Assembly (NCBI RefSeq): GCF_900109515.1
Contig: NZ_FOBD01000008.1
Coordinates: 291,089-355,088, forward strand
Reading direction: 5' to 3'
DNA length: 64,000 bases
From: Paenibacillus sp. OK003
GTDB taxonomy: Bacteria; Bacillota; Bacilli; Paenibacillales; Paenibacillaceae
How positions within the stretch are numbered: position 1 is the first letter of the stretch; each line of letters opens with the position of its first letter. The notes below the pieces were generated by a model. That model saw nothing but the letters and a program-made list of their open reading frames with translations, ran no database searches and had not been told where the DNA came from. The position numbers and the translations under genes were made by a program. This document shows, in pieces, positions 8,682 through 16,334 of the stretch.

Positions 8682-8775
8682 CCCAGGGGAGTCGGAATAG
8701 GCCGGCTGAGAGTGTATCCCACCAAGATACTGACCCTTAGACCTGATCTGGATCATGCCAGCGTAGGAATCGGAG
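8682..8775 (+). promoter_or_regulatory. TPP riboswitch (THI element)
   Basis: It contains the diagnostic blocks of the thiamine-pyrophosphate aptamer in order: AGGGGAGTC, CGGCTGAGAG, GACCCTTAGACCTGATCTGG and GCCAGCGTAGGAA. It is followed 55 bp later by an intrinsic terminator, so TPP binding is expected to stop transcription of the downstream transport genes. Confidence 0.96.
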
Positions 8776-8829
8776 TATATCGAACTGGCCCAGCCTCTTT
8801 GCTGAGTGCCACATCTCTAACGCCTGCAC

Positions 8830-8857
8830 GCGTCCCGGATTAACGGGGCGCTTTTTT
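8830..8857 (+). terminator. Riboswitch-controlled terminator
   Basis: GCGTCCCG / CGGGGCGC hairpin, loop GATTAA, then TTTTTT. This is the expression platform of the TPP riboswitch. Confidence 0.85.
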
Positions 8858-9002
8858 AATGTTCTTTTATATAGCCAGAGAGCTAAAAAAAGTGACGTCA
8901 TCCGGATCATAGCTGGTATAAATCTGTCGATTTATGCAAGAAGCTTGGATATGAAGCCAAGGAGTACCCCGCGCCACTGGCCGGACAACATGAAGGAGAG
9001 AA

Positions 9003-10049
9003 ATGAAGATGAGATGGCGTAAAATGATGGGCCTAATGCTCTTGTGCGTACTACTCGTGGCTGTGGCCGCATGTGGCGGCAAAGAAGCTGCACCTTCAGG
9101 AGAAAATGGCAGCAGCAACACCGAAAACAGCAATGAAGGTGACAACGCAGCCCTCAAGGACATTAAAGTGGTGCTGGATTGGACACCAAATACGAATCAT
9201 ACCGGACTGTATGCGGCCGTAGATCAAGGTTTTTACAAAGCTGAAGGCTTAAATGTCGAGATTGTACAACCAGGTGCCGGAGGCGCGGATACAATGGTGG
9301 CTTCGAACGAAGTGCCTTTTGGCGTAAGTTATCAGGAGAGTGTGACCCAGGCCCGCACACAGGGCGTACCGCTCGTGTCCATTGCTGCAGTCATTCAGCA
9401 TAACACGTCCGGATTTGCCGCTCCGGCGGATCGGAACATCAAATCCCCCAAAGATTTTGAAGGTAAAACCTATGGTGGCTGGGGCTCTCCGGTGGAAGAA
9501 GCTGTGATGCAGTCCATTATGGAAGGCGAAGGCGCCGTTGTATCCAAAGTAAAAAATATTAGCATGGGCGATGCAGACTTCTTCACCGCTGTGAAACGCG
9601 ATATCGACTTTGCCTGGATCTTCTACGCGTGGACGGGCATTGAAGCCGAACTGCGCGGGGAACCGATCGACATGTTATATGTGAAAGATTATTCCGATTC
9701 ACTGGACTACTACACACCTGTACTCGTTACCAATGAAAAGACGATTCAGAACGATCCCGAGCTGGTTAAAGCGTTCTTGAAAGCGACTTCCGAAGGATAT
9801 CAATACGCGATTGAACATCCCGAAGACGCTGCCAACATTCTGATCAAGGCCGTACCGGATCTGGATAAGGATCTTGTACTCGCAAGCCAGAAGTGGCTGA
9901 GTCCAAAATATCAGGATGACGCACCGCGCTGGGGTGAGCAGAAGCAGGAAGTATGGCAGAACTACACGGATTGGATGTTTAGCAAAAAACTGCTCGATGA
10001 GCAGGTAGATGTATCCAAAGCATATACAAACGAGTTCTTACCCCAATAA
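9003..10049 (+). CDS. thiY: Thiamine-precursor ABC transporter substrate-binding lipoprotein (ThiY/NMT1 family)
   Basis: 348 aa. A lipoprotein signal with lipobox VAAC (Cys24) is followed by a Ser/Asn/Glu-rich linker and a THI5/NMT1-type periplasmic-binding fold (VVLDWTPNTNHTGLYAAVDQGFY, GGWGSPVEEAVM, DFAWIFYAWTGIEAE). These motifs are typical of HMP or formylaminopyrimidine binding proteins. With the TPP riboswitch upstream and the permease and ATPase downstream, the role is capture of a thiamine pyrimidine precursor at the outer face of the membrane. The exact ligand is inferred. The gene's stop codon touches the copy of the dispersed repeat that follows. Confidence 0.9.
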   Translation: MKMRWRKMMGLMLLCVLLVAVAACGGKEAAPSGENGSSNTENSNEGDNAALKDIKVVLDWTPNTNHTGLYAAVDQGFYKAEGLNVEIVQPGAGGADTMVASNEVPFGVSYQESVTQARTQGVPLVSIAAVIQHNTSGFAAPADRNIKSPKDFEGKTYGGWGSPVEEAVMQSIMEGEGAVVSKVKNISMGDADFFTAVKRDIDFAWIFYAWTGIEAELRGEPIDMLYVKDYSDSLDYYTPVLVTNEKTIQNDPELVKAFLKATSEGYQYAIEHPEDAANILIKAVPDLDKDLVLASQKWLSPKYQDDAPRWGEQKQEVWQNYTDWMFSKKLLDEQVDVSKAYTNEFLPQ

Positions 10050-10245
10050 AAATTGTTTAAGTTTAACTTTTTTACACCAGAACGAAGAGTGCAGAACCCA
10101 TCTGAAGAAACGAAGTGGTCGCCTTTATCCCCGGATTTTCCCCTTGTGGAAAATGAAATCAAAAAAATTCGGGGATAACAGCGATCGGAAGAGGGTACTG
10201 CAATCGGAGTGGTCAAGTGTAAAGCTGGTTTAACTCATGCAATTT
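10050..10245 (+). repeat. Dispersed structured repeat, copy 1
   Basis: 196-bp intergenic element with imperfect terminal inverted repeats (AAATTG...CAATTT, then AGTTTAAC/GTTTAACT and TTTACAC/GTGTAAA). The core hairpin (10125-10178) has outer stem TTATCCCCGGAT / ATTCGGGGATAA and inner stem TTTTCC / GGAAAA, followed by CAGCGATCGG. Related copies lie at 39712-39863 and 47378-47610. It sits inside the thiamine operon, between thiY and the thiamine-binding gene. Confidence 0.85.
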
Positions 10246-10270
10246 AACTCGAAAGGAAAAGTGATCTCTC

Positions 10271-10561
10271 ATGGCAAGCACACTACTTAGCATTCAAGTC
10301 ATTCCCAAAACGCCAAATGGCGAAAATTCCTATCCTTACGTTGATCGTGCCATTGAAGTTATTCAGCAGTCTGGCTTGAAATATCAGGTTAATCCACTGG
10401 ATACTACGATGGAGGGAGAACTGGAGGAACTGCTGGAGGTTGTCCGCAAAATGCACGAAGTTCTCGTGGAAGCTGGCAGCCCTAGCATCATCTCACAGAT
10501 CAAAATCGCCCATAGCCCAAGTGGCTTCAGCATGGACACCCTGACGGAGAAATATCGCTAA
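10271..10561 (+). CDS. Thiamine-binding protein, MTH1187/YkoF-related family
   Basis: 96 aa, a single ferredoxin-like domain of the MTH1187 thiamine-binding family (PF01910): LLSIQVIPKTPNG, YVDRAIEVIQQSGLKYQVNPLDTTMEGEL and EVLVEAGSPSIISQIKI. Homologues bind the hydroxymethylpyrimidine part of thiamine and accompany ThiXYZ-type transporters. It has no signal peptide, so it acts in the cytoplasm. The stop codon overlaps the permease start by one base (TAATG), so translation is coupled. Confidence 0.88.
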   Translation: MASTLLSIQVIPKTPNGENSYPYVDRAIEVIQQSGLKYQVNPLDTTMEGELEELLEVVRKMHEVLVEAGSPSIISQIKIAHSPSGFSMDTLTEKYR

Positions 10562-11319
10562 TGCATGCCTATTGGAAAAGCGTATGGCCGCCCTTTGTGG
10601 CGGTTATTCTCTTTATAGCGATATGGCAGGGAGCCGTCTCCCTGTTCCATATTGAGAAATGGATGCTGCCTGCGCCATCGGACATCGCCCATGAAGCAGC
10701 GTCCCAGGCCGAGCGACTTGGTATGCATGCATGGGCAACAATCCAGCTGACATTGATTGGGTTCGCAGCAGGTACGCTCGTAGGATTACTGATTGCGATG
10801 GTGCTGCATCTGATTCCATTTTTGAAATCTGCACTCTACCCATTACTTATTCTTAGTCAAAATATACCGACCATTGCGCTTGCTCCGCTCTTGCTGATCT
10901 GGTTCGGATTTGGGTTGCTGCCCAAACTGATTACCATCATCCTGGTCTGCTTCTTCCCGGTGGCTGTAGCTGCCATGGATGGGTTGACCCGCACCGATGC
11001 GGCGATGATGAACTATATGCGCATGGCTGGTGCAAAACGCGGCCAAATTTTCTGGAAGCTCGAACTTCCACATGCATTGCCCTCGGTATTCTCGGGGATT
11101 AAAATCGCCGCTACGTACAGCGTCATGGGTGCGATTATCGCCGAATGGATCGGTGCAGATAAGGGGATCGGTTATTATATGATGCTGCAAAAATCAGCCT
11201 ATCGGACGGATCGTCTTTTCGTGGCAATCATGATTATTGTGGCATTGAGTCTGCTGCTCTTCCTGCTCATTGCGCTATTGGAGAAGCTGCTCGTACGCTG
11301 GCGACCACAAAAGCGATAA
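10561..11319 (+). CDS. thiX: Thiamine-precursor ABC transporter permease
   Basis: 252 aa binding-protein-dependent permease with about six TM helices. It carries the EAA loop (YMRMAGAKRGQIFWKLELPHALPSVFSGIKIAAT) that docks on the ATPase, and ends with a GIGYYMMLQ segment typical of the taurine/NMT1 permease group. It lies between the thiamine-binding gene (overlap of one base) and the ATPase gene. Substrate role follows from the TPP riboswitch and the neighbouring binding protein. Confidence 0.9.
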   Translation: MHAYWKSVWPPFVAVILFIAIWQGAVSLFHIEKWMLPAPSDIAHEAASQAERLGMHAWATIQLTLIGFAAGTLVGLLIAMVLHLIPFLKSALYPLLILSQNIPTIALAPLLLIWFGFGLLPKLITIILVCFFPVAVAAMDGLTRTDAAMMNYMRMAGAKRGQIFWKLELPHALPSVFSGIKIAATYSVMGAIIAEWIGADKGIGYYMMLQKSAYRTDRLFVAIMIIVALSLLLFLLIALLEKLLVRWRPQKR

Positions 11320-11362
11320 CTTTGAAATATGCACCATATAAAGGTTAGGAAGTGATGACAAG

Positions 11363-12262
11363 ATGACACCCGAACACAACGAGCGGGTAGCTACTGCGCC
11401 GGATGAAGGTGCAACCACTCCAACGAGTAGCGGGAGTCCTGAGTATGGAACCGTGGCCTTACCTGCACATCATTCATCACCAGCGTTGGAAGTATTAGAC
11501 GTGAATGCTTCGTTCCGAGAGCGACGCAGCACATTGCCCGTTCTGGATGGCCTGTCCCTGACCGTGGAACAAGGCGAATTCGTAGCCATCGTCGGCCCTT
11601 CCGGCTGTGGCAAAAGCACCCTTTTTCACATCATCGGCGGCCTGCTGAAACCACAGGAGGGCCAAATCCTGATGAATGGTCAGGATGTTACCGGGCAACG
11701 CGGCAAGATTAGCTATATGCCGCAGCAGCCTGCCCTCTTCCCATGGCGTACCATTGAAGACAATGTGCTGCTCGCAGGTGAAGTGTCTGCGGATGTGCCA
11801 CCCCGAGCAGAGGCGCTTGCAGATGCCCGGAAGTGGCTGGGCAGTGTCGGACTGGCCGGATTTGAACAAGCCTATCCGCATATGTTATCGGGCGGCATGC
11901 AGCAGCGGGTTGCCTTTCTGCGCGCCCTGCTCAGTCCGCAGGAGCTGATGCTGCTGGACGAGCCTTTTAGTGCGCTGGATGCACTGACCCGCAGCGACAT
12001 GCAGCGCTGGCTGCTCGATATCTGGGAACAGAACCGCCGCTCGGTGCTGTTCATCACGCATAATATCGAGGAAGCATTATTGCTTGCGGACCGTATCTAT
12101 GTTTTATCGAATCGGCCTGCGGCTGTACTTCACGAGGTCGATGTTCCCTTTGATCGTCCACGTCGCGAAGCGATCACGGAGGAATCTGCTTTTCTTGAAC
12201 GGAAACGGCAGATTTCCCAGTGGATGAGAGAAGAACAGCAGAAAACCCGCCTATCTAAATAG
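11363..12262 (+). CDS. thiZ: Thiamine-precursor ABC transporter ATPase
   Basis: 299 aa. Walker A GPSGCGKST, Q-loop MPQQPALFPW, signature LSGGMQQR, Walker B LMLLDEPFSALD and the H-loop THNIEEA are all present. About 45 extra residues precede the usual start of the domain; they are low-complexity and Thr/Ser/Pro-rich, and their function is unknown. It starts at ATG behind AGGAAGTGATG. The intrinsic terminator's first stem arm overlaps the last codons and the stop codon lies in the hairpin loop. Confidence 0.9.
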   Translation: MTPEHNERVATAPDEGATTPTSSGSPEYGTVALPAHHSSPALEVLDVNASFRERRSTLPVLDGLSLTVEQGEFVAIVGPSGCGKSTLFHIIGGLLKPQEGQILMNGQDVTGQRGKISYMPQQPALFPWRTIEDNVLLAGEVSADVPPRAEALADARKWLGSVGLAGFEQAYPHMLSGGMQQRVAFLRALLSPQELMLLDEPFSALDALTRSDMQRWLLDIWEQNRRSVLFITHNIEEALLLADRIYVLSNRPAAVLHEVDVPFDRPRREAITEESAFLERKRQISQWMREEQQKTRLSK

Positions 12263-12275
12263 CGCGGGTTTTTAA
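12243..12275 (+). terminator. Terminator overlapping the end of thiZ
   Basis: AAACCCGC (12243-12250) pairs perfectly with GCGGGTTT (12264-12271), followed by TT. The TAG stop of thiZ is inside the loop. Confidence 0.75.
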
Positions 12276-12357
12276 GTTATTATTTTCCTGAAATGGGTGA
12301 TCCAACACAAACCACCCTGCGTATCATTGGTAAAAGATAAAAAGGAGGGGTCCAGCC

Positions 12358-13164
12358 ATGCAATCAACCGCTTTTGCACCCTTGATCGATGCCCATCTTC
12401 ACCTGGATAAATATACACCTGAAGAACAACGTGAGATGCTGCATTCCTTCCCATCCCAGCAGGTTGAGGCCGTCATCGCCGTCTCCATGAATCTGGCATC
12501 TGCCCAGACCAACCTGGAACTCGCTTCACAATACCCCCGTACCGTATATCCGGCCTTTGGCTTCCATCCCGAGCAGCCCCTGCCGTCTCTGGCAGAGCAG
12601 ACTCTGTTCTTCAATTGGATCGAAAAGCATATGGGACAAGCCACAGCGATTGGAGAAGTTGGATTGCCCTATTACAACCGACAGGAAGCCGAACAGGCAG
12701 GACAGCACTTTGATCAGAGCGGCTATATCGATCTGTTGGAGCAATTTATCCAGCTAGCCAAGCGGCACGGTAAACCGATCGTACTGCACGCTGTATATGA
12801 GGATGCCGATATCGCCTGTGACCTGCTCGAGCAATATCATCATCGCCGGGCTCACTTTCACTGGTTCAAAGGCTCCAAGCAGACCGTCCAGCGAATGGCT
12901 GACAACGGATACTTCGTCTCATTCACACCTGATATCATATACGAAGAGGAAATTCGCGAATTAGCTCGCCAGTATCCTTCCGAACAGGTTATGGCAGAGA
13001 CCGATGGACCTTGGCCTTTCGAGGGACCTTTCCAGGGAAGAATGACGCACCCTGCCATGACGAGACAGGTCATTCAGGCGTGGAGTGAAGTGACCGGTAT
13101 GGGAACGGAGCGGGCTGCGCGTCTCTTTTATCAGAATACGAAACGCTTCTACGGTCTTCCTTAG
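12358..13164 (+). CDS. TatD-family metal-dependent hydrolase
   Basis: 268 aa amidohydrolase-fold protein. Metal ligands are visible in order: HLHLD near residue 13, Glu in GEVGLPY, His in PIVLHAVY, His in HFHWFKG and Asp in AETDGPW. TatD proteins are mostly deoxyribonucleases, but this divergent form sits right behind a thiamine-precursor transporter, so a salvage hydrolysis role is possible (inference). It has its own AAAGGAGGGG ribosome binding site and follows the thiZ terminator by 83 bp, so it may depend on read-through or on a separate promoter. Confidence 0.82.
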   Translation: MQSTAFAPLIDAHLHLDKYTPEEQREMLHSFPSQQVEAVIAVSMNLASAQTNLELASQYPRTVYPAFGFHPEQPLPSLAEQTLFFNWIEKHMGQATAIGEVGLPYYNRQEAEQAGQHFDQSGYIDLLEQFIQLAKRHGKPIVLHAVYEDADIACDLLEQYHHRRAHFHWFKGSKQTVQRMADNGYFVSFTPDIIYEEEIRELARQYPSEQVMAETDGPWPFEGPFQGRMTHPAMTRQVIQAWSEVTGMGTERAARLFYQNTKRFYGLP

Positions 13165-13224
13165 TTCCGAATTGGCATCTATTCATGTGCTGGTTCCTCA
13201 ACTAAATAGATATAGTATGCAAAA

Positions 13225-13259
13225 AAGAAGTCAGTCGGCATCTGCCGAACTGACTTCTT
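13225..13259. terminator. Bidirectional intrinsic terminator
   Basis: AAGAAGTCAGT / ACTGACTTCTT stem with an inner CGGCA / TGCCG extension, flanked by A-run and T-run. It serves both the TatD gene and the convergent nitroreductase gene. Confidence 0.85.
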
Positions 13260-13271
13260 TTGAATTTACCC

Positions 13272-14015
13272 TTAACGTTTCAAGAATCCTTTGCCTTCGA
13301 GGAATGGCTTCATCTGTAGACGTACCGGTTCTGTGAGGCGTTTCGCCATCATTTCGGACCACGGCGTAGAGCGTTCCCCTTGGGTACGCTCCTTCATGTA
13401 TGCAGCGGTCGTTTCGTCATAGCTCTCGACGCCTTTGAGGGTCTGCTCGGCGTTATAACGGCCATGGTGTAAGACCGCATCCAGCGGTAGACGTGGACGA
13501 ATACCCGTCTCCTGATCAGCCACACCAATGCACATTCCATATACTGGATAGACGCCGTCAGGCAAGCCCAATACTTCGCTCACTTCCTCAATACGGTTGC
13601 GCAGCCCGCCAATATATACAATTCCGAAACCGAGTGACTCTGCTGCAAGTGCAGCATTTTGCGATGCGAGTGCAACATCAATGGTGGCCACCATAAAGTT
13701 TTCAGTAGAGTCCTCATAGGATTCCTTTTCAGGCAAATGACGCTTGGCAGCATCACTCAGCCGATAAAGGTCAGCACACCATACGAGAAACACAGGGCAT
13801 TCGTTGACGTAAGACTGATTGCCTGCCAATTCAGCCATTTTGGCCTTCTGCTCCTGTTCGGTAACAGCAATTATTGTATAGGCCTGCACACTACTTGAAG
13901 AGGAAGCCATCTGCCCGGCCGCCACGATGGCTGCCAGCTGCTCCTCACTTATCGGGTCTGGCTTGAATTTCCGCACAGAGCGGTGCTTCATCATCAATTC
14001 AATGGTTTCGTTCAT
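13272..14015 (-). CDS. NADPH-dependent nitroreductase, NfrA/NfsA-like
   Basis: 247 aa FMN-binding nitroreductase. The N-terminal RSVRKFKPDPISEEQL is the usual FMN-phosphate contact; GQMASSSSSVQAYTIIAV and ESLGFGIVYIGGLRN match the oxygen-insensitive NfsA/NfrA group. It would reduce nitroaromatics, quinones or FMN using NADPH. It starts 17 bp inside the end of the TetR gene, so the pair is one operon and the TetR protein probably controls it. Confidence 0.9.
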   Translation of the reverse strand: MNETIELMMKHRSVRKFKPDPISEEQLAAIVAAGQMASSSSSVQAYTIIAVTEQEQKAKMAELAGNQSYVNECPVFLVWCADLYRLSDAAKRHLPEKESYEDSTENFMVATIDVALASQNAALAAESLGFGIVYIGGLRNRIEEVSEVLGLPDGVYPVYGMCIGVADQETGIRPRLPLDAVLHHGRYNAEQTLKGVESYDETTAAYMKERTQGERSTPWSEMMAKRLTEPVRLQMKPFLEGKGFLKR

Positions 14016-14607
14016 TGCTATTCACTCCCAATCCTCGTAATACGAATTCAATGGTTTGTTCAGCCAGCTCATCTGTGTTCATATCCTGATAGTCAAAGCT
14101 AAACCGCGAATTCTTAGCCCGTTTGTGCGCCAAAGCCACACCCATGACCTGAAGCATCGCATAAGATACGGACTCGATCTGAAACACGCCCTGCTCCTTG
14201 CCTTCTTGCAGCAGTTCTCTCACTCTGGTCCAGACGGGGTCCAAAAAACGAAACACGGTAGCTGTGCGATGGGTACGCAGCGTAATTTCAAGCTGCACAA
14301 TATCGCTCATCTCCCGGTCCGTCATCGTGAATTTTACGACTTCACCTATGATTCGTCGGATACCCTCCACGGGGGAGGACATGGACTCTTCAGCCAACTC
14401 GTTCATCATATGATCGGGAAAAAAGTGCTCAAATAATGCTTCGAACACCTTTTCTTTTCCACCAAAATGATACGAGACCAGCGATACATTTGCACCCGCC
14501 TCATCACAGATTTGACGAACACTTGTCCCGTCATACCCCTGCTGTGCAAAAAGCTTCTTGGCTGCAAGCAAAATCCTCGTTTTTATATCCAATTCCGGTT
14601 CCGTCAT
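13999..14607 (-). CDS. TetR/AcrR-family transcriptional repressor
   Basis: 202 aa. The N-terminal helix-turn-helix (TRILLAAKKLFAQQGYDGTSVRQICDEAGANVSLVSYHFGGKEKVF) is canonical TetR; the C-terminal ~140 residues form the ligand domain, with a tail like the YttP/CecR subgroup. It is first in an operon with the nitroreductase (17-bp overlap). No copy of the AAACGATCGTTT operator found at 16055 occurs before this gene, so whether it binds there is open. Confidence 0.9.
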   Translation of the reverse strand: MTEPELDIKTRILLAAKKLFAQQGYDGTSVRQICDEAGANVSLVSYHFGGKEKVFEALFEHFFPDHMMNELAEESMSSPVEGIRRIIGEVVKFTMTDREMSDIVQLEITLRTHRTATVFRFLDPVWTRVRELLQEGKEQGVFQIESVSYAMLQVMGVALAHKRAKNSRFSFDYQDMNTDELAEQTIEFVLRGLGVNSNERNH

Positions 14608-14767
14608 TCCGTCCGCTCCTCTTGTCCGTTCTATTCATTTGTTGCTCCAGCTTACCAGGCTGCAGCAAGACTACTCTATCATTTCATTATGAAAGTTTGT
14701 GCATCAAAGCGCAAGATGTGCCGCCTGTGGTTCTGCAAAACTAACTACCTCAACCTACTATTAAACC

Positions 14768-14792
14768 AAAACCCCGGTGAAAATCACCGGGG
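14768..14792 (-). terminator. Terminator of the ABC-2 permease gene
   Basis: Perfect CCCCGGTGA / TCACCGGGG hairpin with a three-base loop, followed on the minus strand by TTTTGGTTT. Confidence 0.75.
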
Positions 14793-14836
14793 TGTTTGAT
14801 CATATCCTATGACGACCAACCATTACGTCTGCAATA

Positions 14837-15997
14837 TTAGCTGCTCATTTGAGCCGGGCTTGGTGCCCCAGCTGGCATGCGTTGTTTTTTCAACAACGTC
14901 ACCACCAGAGAGAGGGCTACAGCAACCAGCAATACAATGGTAATCGAGCCAGCAGCGGCTTGAACTCCAGGACCGCCCAGTTGAGCGCTCAGAACACCTT
15001 GAACGGCATATGTGGCTGGCAGATATTGCCCAATACCACTGTAGAAGCTGTTCAGCAATTCACGTGGCACCATTGCACCGGAGGATACCAGTTGCAGGGA
15101 CAGGGAAATGATGTTGAATAGGCTTCCCGCTGGTCCAAAGCAGATCAGGAAGAACTGGGAGAAGAACATGAACGTGCAGAGGAACAACGCCTGGAACAAC
15201 CAGAATGCGATAAATCCTTGCTCGATCTGTCCGCCCAGCGAAACAATCAGTGATGATCCCAGCAGGGAAACCACAAGAGCGGACCCCAGATTGATAACCA
15301 CTCTGGCACCGAACAATGTCCAACGGGAGTGAGTAGCCGACAGCATTCCCATCGCTGTCTGCAGGTTCATACCCATAATCATGGCTCCCACATAAGAAGC
15401 GAGTACCATCATCATCGGCACCATTTGGTTGTTCATGCCGTTAACCGGATTAATGGAAGTGGTTGTACCTTCCACGCGGGTAGTCAGGTTGGCAGCAGCT
15501 TCAGCTGCCTGATCAGCAGGCGCTCCGGAAGCCGTCAACACAGCTTGCACACCTTGAGCGGTTGCTTGCTTGTTAATTGTGTTCGTCACGCTTTGCGATA
15601 CACCCTGCATCATGCTTTTGATCGTAACCGGGTTCGCCTCGTTAATGGTGTACTTGATTTCGGCAGTGGAACCGGCTGTCTGAATCATCTCGTTAAACCC
15701 TGCAGGAATATTGAGCACCATATGAATCTTGCGATGATTTAACTGGTCAAGTGCTTCAGCAGCACTCAGATTCGTTACGGTATGAAAAGGAAGTGTCTCA
15801 GCCATACGATCTGCGATCCCCTTGGACTGCTCTCCATCCTCATTGACAACGGCAACCGTCAATTCATTCATCCGGTCATTCACTCCGGAATATGCTGTCA
15901 TCCAGATCACGCTGAAGATCACTTGGAACATAAGTGCCGTCACGATCCCCACAATTACTGGCGGTTTTTTCAACAATATACGTAAAGCCTGCAACAT
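14837..15997 (-). CDS. ABC-2 type permease, YhgE/Pip-like (DUF3533)
   Basis: 386 aa. One TM at ~residues 13-35, a large extracytoplasmic region of ~160 residues (VAVVNEDGEQSKG..., RKIHMVLNIPAGFN), then five TM helices. This is the layout of YhgE/Pip-type ABC-2 permeases linked to export or phage/toxin susceptibility. No ATPase is encoded beside it. It is transcribed alone from a strong promoter overlapped downstream by two palindromic operators, so it is probably kept off by a TetR-type repressor until a drug or other ligand appears (inference). Confidence 0.85.
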   Translation of the reverse strand: MLQALRILLKKPPVIVGIVTALMFQVIFSVIWMTAYSGVNDRMNELTVAVVNEDGEQSKGIADRMAETLPFHTVTNLSAAEALDQLNHRKIHMVLNIPAGFNEMIQTAGSTAEIKYTINEANPVTIKSMMQGVSQSVTNTINKQATAQGVQAVLTASGAPADQAAEAAANLTTRVEGTTTSINPVNGMNNQMVPMMMVLASYVGAMIMGMNLQTAMGMLSATHSRWTLFGARVVINLGSALVVSLLGSSLIVSLGGQIEQGFIAFWLFQALFLCTFMFFSQFFLICFGPAGSLFNIISLSLQLVSSGAMVPRELLNSFYSGIGQYLPATYAVQGVLSAQLGGPGVQAAAGSITIVLLVAVALSLVVTLLKKQRMPAGAPSPAQMSS

Positions 15998-16037
15998 AAA
16001 TGATGTCCTCCATTACTCATTAGTTCGAATTTGATGT

Positions 16038-16098
16038 AAACGATTGTTTAAATCAAACGATCGTTTTAAATTTTAAGTCTATATGTCTATATTGTCAA
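16038..16098 (-). promoter_or_regulatory. Promoter with twin TetR-type operators
   Basis: Minus strand: -35 TTGACA (16098-16093), 17-bp spacer, -10 TAAAAT (16075-16070), then two 12-bp dyads, AAACGATCGTTT (16055-16066, perfect) and AAACGATTGTTT (16038-16049), with centres 17 bp apart over the transcription start and early leader. Confidence 0.85.
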
Positions 16099-16244
16099 TC
16101 TATTTCTGAAAGGTTCAGAAAGATAAAGATGTGTTTCGCAAACAATGAATTTCATTTCATAGGAGGACATCACTTCACATCCTCACCTCTGTTAACAAGG
16201 AAAGGATAGCTCCTTTAACATATATCTCAAACATCGTTCTCCAA

Positions 16245-16276
16245 CAAAAAAAAAACACGATCCGCCGTAGCGGACC
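16245..16276 (-). terminator. Terminator of copA
   Basis: Minus-strand hairpin GGTCCGC / GCGGATC followed by GTG and a run of ten T. Confidence 0.75.
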
Positions 16277-16334
16277 GCACCCTATGCTTACTCTTGAGCA
16301 TAATGAAAAGTTGTATCACGTCTCTCAATGGACG

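Noticed and set aside
8869..9001. A gene between the TPP riboswitch terminator and thiY
   Set aside because: Only an untranslated leader; short frames lack ribosome binding sites.
10050..10245. Repeat copy 1 as an intrinsic terminator between thiY and the next gene
   Set aside because: The hairpins are not followed by a T-run in either direction, and the same element recurs elsewhere with conserved single-stranded parts.
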